A DNA stretch of 64,000 bases. It comes from Pedobacter sp. ok626. Lineage in GTDB: Bacteria > Bacteroidota > Bacteroidia > Sphingobacteriales > Sphingobacteriaceae. The stretch is from NCBI RefSeq assembly GCF_900100435.1, contig NZ_FNEX01000005.1:310001-374000 (forward strand). Reading direction: 5' to 3'. Shown piece after piece: positions 25,825 to 32,717 of the stretch. Numbering within the stretch: position 1 is the stretch's first letter; each line of letters starts with the position of its first letter. A program made the translations under genes and the position numbers. The notes beneath the pieces were generated by a model. The model did no database searches. It saw only the letters and a program-made list of their open reading frames with translations, and had not been told where the DNA came from.

Positions 25825-27861
25825 ATGACTAAGAAATTTTATGTGTTGATTATTGCTTTTTGCTTACTAGCTATAGTGGGTCTTAAAGCAGAAGTTCGGT
25901 TGCCTGCTGTGTTTAGCGATAATATGCTATTGCAGCAAGAATCTAATGTGCTGATTTGGGGCTGGGCTGATAAAGGAGCTTTAGTCCGCTTAGTGGCTTC
26001 ATGGGATAATAAGGTGAATGAGGTTCATGCTGATGATCAGGGTAAATGGAAATTGAATATCCGGACACCGAAAGCAGGTGGGCCATATACCATTCTTATT
26101 AATGAAGGAAAGCCGGTGACGATCAAAAACATTTTGATCGGAGAGGTTTGGTTATGTGCCGGACAGTCCAATATGCTGATGCCTGTTAAAGGTTTTCCCG
26201 GTAATCCGGTAAAGGATTCTGAGACGGAGATTGCTCAGGCCAAAAATACGAAAATACGATTTTTTGATGTAGGGAGAGCTTCTGGAACTGAGCCTATGGA
26301 ACATTTCCGCGGACAATGGAAGGAAGTTTCGCCAGAGGCGGTGTCTAATTTTAGTGCAACAGCCTGGTATTTTGGTAAAATGTTGCAAAAGCAATTGGAT
26401 GTTCCTGTTGGTTTGATCACAGCGAGTATAGGTGGTTCTTATATAGAGCCTTGGATGAGCAAGAATGCGCTTCAGTCCTTCCGAAACTTTAAAATCCCGA
26501 ATAAAATGGATTCAATAAAAGTCCCAAGTCAGACACCCACAGTTTTGTATAATGGAATGATTCATCCAATTATAGGTTACAACATTGCCGGATGTATTTG
26601 GTACCAGGGAGAGTCTAATAGGAATAACCCGCAACAGTACCCGCTTCTTATGCAGGCCATGGTTAAAGATTGGCGTAGTTTATGGGGCTTGGGGGATTTT
26701 CCGTTCTACTACTTGCAGATCGCCCCCTTTGACTACCAGGTTAACGGATATAAAGGGACTAATTCGGCCTACTTGCGTGAGGCGCAGTTAAAAGCGCAAA
26801 AGTTGATTCCCAATAGTGGCATGGGAATATTGCTGGATGTGGGTGAGAAAAATTGTATTCATCCTAGTGATAAGCAGGCAGCGGGCACGCGTTTAGCAAA
26901 TTTAGCGCTCAGCAGAAAGTATGGGATTAAAGGACTTTCGGAAACGGGCCCGATATACAAGGGGATGAAGATTGACGGAAATGTCGCTACAGTTGGCTTT
27001 GATTATGCAGAAAGTGGACTGACAAGTATGGGGAAGGAGCTTACTTTATTTGAAATAGCAGGTGCAGATAGGAAATTTTATCCGGCTAAAGCGTCTATTG
27101 TTTCTAAGGAAGTGCGGGTAACTAGTTCGGCAGTACCAAACCCGGTAGCTGTACGCTATGGATTTAAAGATTTTGTGGTTGCCGAACTATTTAATAAAGG
27201 AGGCCTTCCTGCATCATCATTCAGATCCGACGATTGGTCGATGGATAAAGTAGTAAACAGTTATAAAAGGGTATTTATTTTTGGAAATAGCATTACCAGG
27301 CATGGACCTAAAGCTCAAGTAGGCTGGTTTGGTGACTGGGGAATGGCAGCTTCGGTAAAAGACAGTGATTATGTACACCTGCTGATACAAAAGTTAAAAA
27401 CGGTAAATCCGCTTGTCTCTGTATATTTTAAAAATATTGCAGATTACGAAAGAGGTTATTGGAATTATGATTTGTCACAATTAGATAGTTTAAGGCAGCT
27501 AAAACCTGACCTGATTATCTTCAGATTGGGTGAAAACGTAGCTGCTGAGCGTATAGCTGAGCACGACTTTAAGAAATATTACAAAGGACTTGTTGATTAT
27601 TTTAAGGCAAGCAATCCGAAAGTTAAAGTCCTGAATGCATCATCTTTTTGGAAAAATGAATCTGTAACTCTTGCCATTCGTGAAGCAAGTGAGGCTGGGG
27701 GTGACCAGTTTTTAAGTTTGAGTGATCTGTCTAAAGACCCCGTGAATATGGCATTAGATAAATTTAAAGATAAAGGAGTTGGATCCCACCCTTCTGATAA
27801 AGGAATGAAAGCCATTGCTGAAATGATATGGACGGAAATAGTAAGAATGTATGAGAAATAG
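25825..27861 (+). CDS. Double esterase: sialate-O-acetylesterase-like (SASA) domain fused to SGNH hydrolase
   Basis: This 678-residue exported protein carries two deacetylase-type domains. Residues about 22-470 are the SASA type: GEVWLCAGQSNM with S115, CIWYQGESN, and IHPSDKQAAGTRLA with the histidine. Residues about 477-678 form a second SGNH hydrolase: FGNSIT with S489, the RLGENV block, and SHPSDKGM with H655. It should remove O-acetyl groups from the locus B glycan so that the lyase and hydrolases can act. The second domain lacks the usual DxxH spacing (a valine occupies the Asp position), so its acid residue may lie elsewhere. It overlaps the GH127 gene by 11 bases, so the two are translationally coupled. 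Confidence 0.85.
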   Translation: MTKKFYVLIIAFCLLAIVGLKAEVRLPAVFSDNMLLQQESNVLIWGWADKGALVRLVASWDNKVNEVHADDQGKWKLNIRTPKAGGPYTILINEGKPVTIKNILIGEVWLCAGQSNMLMPVKGFPGNPVKDSETEIAQAKNTKIRFFDVGRASGTEPMEHFRGQWKEVSPEAVSNFSATAWYFGKMLQKQLDVPVGLITASIGGSYIEPWMSKNALQSFRNFKIPNKMDSIKVPSQTPTVLYNGMIHPIIGYNIAGCIWYQGESNRNNPQQYPLLMQAMVKDWRSLWGLGDFPFYYLQIAPFDYQVNGYKGTNSAYLREAQLKAQKLIPNSGMGILLDVGEKNCIHPSDKQAAGTRLANLALSRKYGIKGLSETGPIYKGMKIDGNVATVGFDYAESGLTSMGKELTLFEIAGADRKFYPAKASIVSKEVRVTSSAVPNPVAVRYGFKDFVVAELFNKGGLPASSFRSDDWSMDKVVNSYKRVFIFGNSITRHGPKAQVGWFGDWGMAASVKDSDYVHLLIQKLKTVNPLVSVYFKNIADYERGYWNYDLSQLDSLRQLKPDLIIFRLGENVAAERIAEHDFKKYYKGLVDYFKASNPKVKVLNASSFWKNESVTLAIREASEAGGDQFLSLSDLSKDPVNMALDKFKDKGVGSHPSDKGMKAIAEMIWTEIVRMYEK

Positions 27862-29734
27862 AAAAATAATGCTGGTTACGCTATTGTCTTTAACCATGAT
27901 TTATGCTGAACTATTAGCGCAAAAAAAAGGTAGTGCTTCGGTCTCTGATGTGCTTGAAGCTACATCGGAAATGCATTTAACTGGATATTTAGGAGGTAAA
28001 TTGGAAGAGTCTATTGCCAATCGCATCCTGGCTCAGGATGTGGAGCGGCTTATCGAGCCATTTAAAGTTGAAAACAGGAATGAAACCCGGATGTGGCAAA
28101 GTGAGTTTTGGGGCAAGTGGTTTACGTCGGCTGTGCTTGCGTATAAGTATCATCCTTCCGCTCAACTTAAGCAGGTATTGGATAAAGCCGTTAAGGGCTT
28201 ACTAGCTACACAAACACCCGATGGTTATATTGGCAACTATGCAGTTTCTCATCGGTTGGAGCAATGGGATATTTGGGGTAGAAAGTATTGTATGCTGGGT
28301 TTACTTTCCTACTATGATCTTACAAAGGATGAAAAAAGTCTCGTTGGGGCAAGCCGTATTGCTGATAATTTAATAAACGATCTAAACAAAAAAGACGGTA
28401 TTATCGTAACTAAAGGGAATTACAAGGGGATGGCAGCGTCGTCTGTGCTTGAACCAATATGTTTGCTTTATAATTATACGGGCAATAAAAAGTATCTGGA
28501 ATTTGCAGAAAGGATTGTTCAACAATGGGAAACGCCAGAAGGGCCGCAGTTGCTAAGTAAAGCTGATAAAAATGTGAGTGAACGTTTTCCTAAACCCAAA
28601 AATTGGTATAGTCCTGAACAAGGACAAAAGGCTTATGAAATGATGTCCTGTTATGAAGGTCTGCTGGAGCTTTACCGGATTACGGGCAATAATGATTATT
28701 TGAAAGCGGTTAAAGATACCTGGGAGAATATTCGCAATACGGAGATTAATATTGTTGGTTCGGGTGCTTCGACGGAGATGTGGTTTGGTGGTAAAGCGAA
28801 GCAAAATATTCCAGTACATCATTATCAGGAGACCTGCGTAACTGTAACCTGGATTAAGCTTACCGAGCAGTTATTAAAGCTTACGGGGGAGGTTAAGTAT
28901 AGTGATGAGGTGGAGCTGTCTTATTATAACGCGCTGCTTGGTTCATTGAGTTCGCATGGAGCGGTTTGGGCAAAATATACACCACTAAATGGACAACGGT
29001 TGTCTGGAAGTGAACAATGTGGTATGGGAATGAATTGTTGTGAGGCTAGCGGCCCGCGTGGACTTTTTAATTTACCGATGCATATCATCATGAAAAGTAA
29101 GGATGGGATACAGGTAAACTATTTTGCTGCGGGAACGTATAAACTCCACGCGCCTAAGAAACAGGTGATTACCCTGAATCAACAAACAGAGTATCCCAAA
29201 AATGGAAAGGTAGAGTTGAAGATTTCGGTGACAAAACCTGAAGATATGGAAGTCAGTATAAGAATACCAAATTGGAGTAAGGAAACGAAAGTTTCTGTAA
29301 ATAATGAGTTGATCACTTGTTTGCCTGGTAGTAATGTTAAAATAAAACGTGTATGGAAAACAGGTGATAAGATTAGTTTGGAGCTTGACATGCGGGGAAG
29401 AATTATTGAAACGGGAACTGATATGCATAGTGCTGCTATTATGTATGGACCTATCGTACTGGCACGTGATTCGAGATTTGAGGGGGCTGGAATTGAAAGT
29501 GTAATGAAGCCTGTGCTTAGTAAGCCGGGATTTGTTACGCTTACTGCATTGCCTGCAAATTCAGGCGATGATTACTTGCGTTTTAAAGCAGATTTTATTC
29601 CTGAATCTTATGCAGAAGATGCTAAGGGACCATTAAGCTTGATGCTTTGCGATTATGCATCTGCAGGTAATAATGAGTTAAAATCCTATTTTAAAGTGTG
29701 GTTCCCACTATTGTTCAATCCGAGAGGAAATTGA
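27851..29734 (+). CDS. GH127-family beta-L-arabinofuranosidase-like enzyme (DUF1680)
   Basis: This 627-residue exported (alpha/alpha)6-barrel enzyme shows the zinc-cysteine catalytic centre of GH127: E327-T-C329 within HYQETC and the pair C396-C397 in GMNCCEASG. These match the Glu338/Cys340/Cys417/Cys418 set known from Bifidobacterium HypBA1, where the first cysteine of the CC pair is the nucleophile. E309 in STEMW is a candidate acid/base. It would release beta-L-arabinofuranose, although related GH127 enzymes act on other rhamnogalacturonan-II sugars. It is the last gene of the locus B operon and a stem-loop follows 6 bases after the stop. Confidence 0.9.
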   Translation: MRNRKIMLVTLLSLTMIYAELLAQKKGSASVSDVLEATSEMHLTGYLGGKLEESIANRILAQDVERLIEPFKVENRNETRMWQSEFWGKWFTSAVLAYKYHPSAQLKQVLDKAVKGLLATQTPDGYIGNYAVSHRLEQWDIWGRKYCMLGLLSYYDLTKDEKSLVGASRIADNLINDLNKKDGIIVTKGNYKGMAASSVLEPICLLYNYTGNKKYLEFAERIVQQWETPEGPQLLSKADKNVSERFPKPKNWYSPEQGQKAYEMMSCYEGLLELYRITGNNDYLKAVKDTWENIRNTEINIVGSGASTEMWFGGKAKQNIPVHHYQETCVTVTWIKLTEQLLKLTGEVKYSDEVELSYYNALLGSLSSHGAVWAKYTPLNGQRLSGSEQCGMGMNCCEASGPRGLFNLPMHIIMKSKDGIQVNYFAAGTYKLHAPKKQVITLNQQTEYPKNGKVELKISVTKPEDMEVSIRIPNWSKETKVSVNNELITCLPGSNVKIKRVWKTGDKISLELDMRGRIIETGTDMHSAAIMYGPIVLARDSRFEGAGIESVMKPVLSKPGFVTLTALPANSGDDYLRFKADFIPESYAEDAKGPLSLMLCDYASAGNNELKSYFKVWFPLLFNPRGN

Positions 29735-29740
29735 TAAAAA

Positions 29741-29770
29741 TTAAGGGCTATCTATCCAGATAGTCCTTAA
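29741..29770 (-). terminator. Convergent stem-loop between GH127 and epimerase genes
   Basis: TTAAGGGCTATCT and AGATAGTCCTTAA pair over 13 positions with one G-U and a 4-base loop. Read on the minus strand it is followed by TTTTTATC, so it works best as intrinsic terminator of the leftward epimerase gene. On the plus strand it may end the locus B message with weaker U content. Confidence 0.65.
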
Positions 29771-29854
29771 TAACGATATATAAATTTAACAAATAAGCTT
29801 AATCATTTTTTTGAAAATTAAGCCCCCAGATTCTTTACAGAGACTTTAAGATCT

Positions 29855-30862
29855 TTAATTTATCCTATGCTCCATGAGGTAGGCCAGTGCTTCTTTCACT
29901 GCTTGCTCATTATTTTTCGGATTAAATCCTAATTCATTTCTTGATTTAGAAATATCAAAATCCTGTTGCAATCCTGAAAACATAGCAATGTCTTTGGTGG
30001 TCAGTAAAGGTGGCTTTCCGCTTATCTTCGCCGAAAACTCCATAAAACCTGCAATAGCATACAACATAAATTTTGGTACAGATCCAGGTATTTTTAGTTT
30101 CAGTTCGGGATAAAGCTTTTGAGCTAATTTAGTTGTATCGGTAATGGTCATACATTTTTCGTTGGCGAGAATATACCGTTCTCCAGGACGACCTTTTTGT
30201 GCGGCCAAAAAGCAACCTTCTGCAACATCTTTCACATCAATCCAGTTCAGGGTAATTTTGGTATCCATCGGAATTTTTTTATCCAAAATCATCTTTAGTA
30301 CACCATAAGACACACTCAAAGGTAAAAATGCTTCGCTTCCTATCATTGCTCCTGGCATAACGGATACCAATTCAATTCCTAATTCTTTAGCCAGTTGAAA
30401 AGCGAGCTTTTCACCATCATTTTTAGAATTGTAATACATATCCCTGCGGTCGGGGTTGTAGCCATTGCTTTCTTTTGTAGGTAAATTGGTATAATCCAAA
30501 GCAGCAATAGAACTCACATAGACAATTCTTTTTACACCAGCTTCGGCCGCTGCTTCTATGGTGTTGCGTGTTCCCTGCATATTCACATCGTAAATTTCCT
30601 TTTTGGGGTCCTTAGCCCACAATTTGAAGGCTGCACCAACGGCATAAAACGTATCAACACCTTGCAAGGCTCTTTTAAAGGAAGCGCTGTCTGTAATATC
30701 TGCTTGAACCACCTCACAGTCTAAATCTTTGAAACATGTTGCGTTTTTGATATTGCGGACCGATGCCCGCACTGGGATTCCTTTTTTAAGCAGTAATCTA
30801 ACTAAGTTATTGCCCAAATGTCCATTGGCACCCGATACCAGTGCTAAATTTTTATGTGTCAT
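29855..30862 (-). CDS. NAD(P)-dependent epimerase/dehydratase, dihydroflavonol-reductase-like
   Basis: The product has 335 residues from the ATG at 30862; an upstream in-frame start at 30916 would add 18 residues before the nucleotide fold. It begins with a Rossmann motif (LVSGANGHLGNNLVRLL), has a VVQADITD strand, the FYAVGAAF segment, VYVSSIAAL and the YYNSKNDGEK catalytic Tyr-x3-Lys region. This is the extended short-chain reductase fold of the dihydroflavonol-4-reductase/cinnamoyl-CoA-reductase group. The substrate is unknown. Its start is 64 bases from the stop of the Crp-like gene on the same strand, so they may be co-transcribed. Confidence 0.85.
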   Translation of the reverse strand: MTHKNLALVSGANGHLGNNLVRLLLKKGIPVRASVRNIKNATCFKDLDCEVVQADITDSASFKRALQGVDTFYAVGAAFKLWAKDPKKEIYDVNMQGTRNTIEAAAEAGVKRIVYVSSIAALDYTNLPTKESNGYNPDRRDMYYNSKNDGEKLAFQLAKELGIELVSVMPGAMIGSEAFLPLSVSYGVLKMILDKKIPMDTKITLNWIDVKDVAEGCFLAAQKGRPGERYILANEKCMTITDTTKLAQKLYPELKLKIPGSVPKFMLYAIAGFMEFSAKISGKPPLLTTKDIAMFSGLQQDFDISKSRNELGFNPKNNEQAVKEALAYLMEHRIN

Positions 30863-30926
30863 ATCCTTTGATTTTAAATGATACGTCAAAGTTCGGCCTT
30901 GCTCATTCAAAACCACTTCACAAATG

Positions 30927-31502
30927 TTACCTAATAATCTGTTTGCGGATGCGGCTCAGACTTTTAGGGTTCATACCAAGAAAAGAGGAGATGTATTGCA
31001 TGGGAACATTTCGGAGAACTTCGGGATATTCTTCCATCAGTTTTAAATACCGTTGTTCTGCATTGAGAGTAGCTAGTTCTTTTGCACGGGTTTCATTATA
31101 GGATAAAGACTGTTGGAATACCAGGATACTGAAATCTTTAAAAGCGGGGCTTTGTCCGATAATTGTATCAAGATCAGATTTCGTAATCCGCAATAGTTCA
31201 CATTCGGTAATACATTCCAAATTTTCATCAGATTTCTTCTGATTGGCAAAATTAGAATAGGAAGTAATGAAACCAGGTGGACAATTTATGTGTGTTGTCA
31301 CCTCATCGCCCTTATCATTATAATGGAATAGACGGACAAAACCTGAAACTACAAAATACAGATAGCCAGGTATTTTTCCTTCTTCTTCAATCACCCGATT
31401 TTTAGGGTATAAAACTGGTTCAAAATATTGCACGCACAAATCCTTTTCTAAATCAGAAAGTGCTACACTTTGTGTAATAAGATGGATAAGTTGATTGTGC
31501 AT
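30927..31502 (-). CDS. Crp/Fnr-family cyclic-nucleotide-binding-domain regulator
   Basis: This 191-residue protein has an N-terminal cNMP-binding-like beta-barrel (YLYFVVSGFVRLFHY, GDEVTTHINCPPGFITSY) and a C-terminal DNA-binding region with QYISSFLGMNPKSLSRIRKQI as helix-turn-helix. Members of this short Bacteroidota group mostly lack a proven ligand. It precedes the epimerase gene on the same strand and may control it. Confidence 0.88.
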   Translation of the reverse strand: MHNQLIHLITQSVALSDLEKDLCVQYFEPVLYPKNRVIEEEGKIPGYLYFVVSGFVRLFHYNDKGDEVTTHINCPPGFITSYSNFANQKKSDENLECITECELLRITKSDLDTIIGQSPAFKDFSILVFQQSLSYNETRAKELATLNAEQRYLKLMEEYPEVLRNVPMQYISSFLGMNPKSLSRIRKQIIR

Positions 31503-31561
31503 ACTGCAAAGATAAAAAAAGAGAATGGTGTTTTGATTACCTGATCCCTAAGACAGATCAG

Positions 31562-31669
31562 GCAGGTCTCAATACAGATTATTTTTCCAGAATTTTTAAA
31601 CGTATAACCGGACTAACGCCAGGTGCGTATCGGAAACAGAATAAAACAATGAACTTTATTGATGGATGA
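31562..31669 (+). pseudogene. Remnant of an AraC-family C-terminal DNA-binding domain
   Basis: In frame on the plus strand, bases 31571-31669 read NTDYFSRIFKRITGLTP then GAYRKQNK and a stop after FIDG. This is the second helix-turn-helix and tail of an AraC-family regulator (YFSR-FK---G-TP--YR). The upstream part is missing: the sequence before it runs into the start of the leftward Crp-like gene. About 33 codons survive, pointing to deletion of an older regulator gene here. Confidence 0.6.
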
Positions 31670-31682
31670 AGCTGCCAATTTA

Positions 31683-32552
31683 TCAAATACTTGAGAACTG
31701 ATTTTTATATTCCGATGGTCTTTTGTTCATAACTTCCTTAAACTGTTTGTTGAAATTGGACAGTGTAGTAAATCCAGACTCATAGGAAATTAAAGATACA
31801 GGCATGTCAGTTTCTATCAATAGTTTACAGGCGTACTTGATACGTAACTCCATAATAAACTTGGAAAATGTCCTGTTATTCCTCATCGAAAAATACCTGC
31901 TGAACGAAGAAGAAGTCATGCACAACATTTCTGCCAGTTCCGGCAAGAAAATTTTGCTCCTAAAGTTTGCCAGTGCATATTCGTAGACTTTGTTCATGCG
32001 GTCGGTCTCATTCTCATTAACAGGGTCGCTATATTCTGTATGTGAGATGTAATGATAGGTTTTCGAATTTGCCAATACCTGGAGGATCTTGAGTAGTTGG
32101 ATTAAGCTCTCTAATCCATTCATAAGCATGAGCTCCTTCATCATACGAGTCACCAGGTCTTTGCACTCCCCGTAGAACTCCAATCCTCTGGCCGATTTTT
32201 TAAATAGCTTTTTGACTAGCAGCATTTCTTCCTTTTGCATCATCTGTTCACCCATAAAGTTTTCCTGCAAGTAGATAACAATCCCTTGAATACTCAATTG
32301 GCTATCCTTTTTGAAATAAGCCTCATCACTTCGCCAAAGATGTGGCAGATTTGCACCTGTGAATACCAGGTCTCCATGTTCGAATGATTTAATACTATCG
32401 CCGATAAATCTAGTCCCTGTACCTTCTAAAACCACAAATAACTGGTACTCGCAATGCGAATGCCAAACTGGATCAAAATGTTTGTCCTCCAGTTTTTTGA
32501 TGATAAACATTTGTGTTTCCGGGATAGTAGATTTTTGAATAGCTGCTTTCAT
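31683..32552 (-). CDS. AraC-family transcriptional regulator with cupin sensor domain
   Basis: The product has 289 residues from the ATG at 32552 (a GTG three codons upstream is possible). The N-terminal half is a cupin (HFDPVWHSHCEYQLFVV, GDLVFTGANLPH); the C-terminal 100 residues carry two helix-turn-helices (LPELAEMLCMTSSSFSRYF and a second ending GFTTLSNFNKQFKEVM). It is divergent from the ThuA-fusion operon with 165 bases between starts, the usual place for a local sugar-responsive activator. The ligand is unknown. Confidence 0.88.
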   Translation of the reverse strand: MKAAIQKSTIPETQMFIIKKLEDKHFDPVWHSHCEYQLFVVLEGTGTRFIGDSIKSFEHGDLVFTGANLPHLWRSDEAYFKKDSQLSIQGIVIYLQENFMGEQMMQKEEMLLVKKLFKKSARGLEFYGECKDLVTRMMKELMLMNGLESLIQLLKILQVLANSKTYHYISHTEYSDPVNENETDRMNKVYEYALANFRSKIFLPELAEMLCMTSSSFSRYFSMRNNRTFSKFIMELRIKYACKLLIETDMPVSLISYESGFTTLSNFNKQFKEVMNKRPSEYKNQFSSI

Positions 32553-32717
32553 ATTCGACACAATAATAGTAGTAAATCCTTTTTGTTGACATGCTAATCG
32601 TTAAATGTAATAAATCGATTGATAAAATACAGTCAGTATTGGGCAAAAAAGTAGAAGGCATTGTAAGCTTATTTCTAGAGATTAGCTTTTGAATGCTAAC
32701 CAAAATAAACACACACA

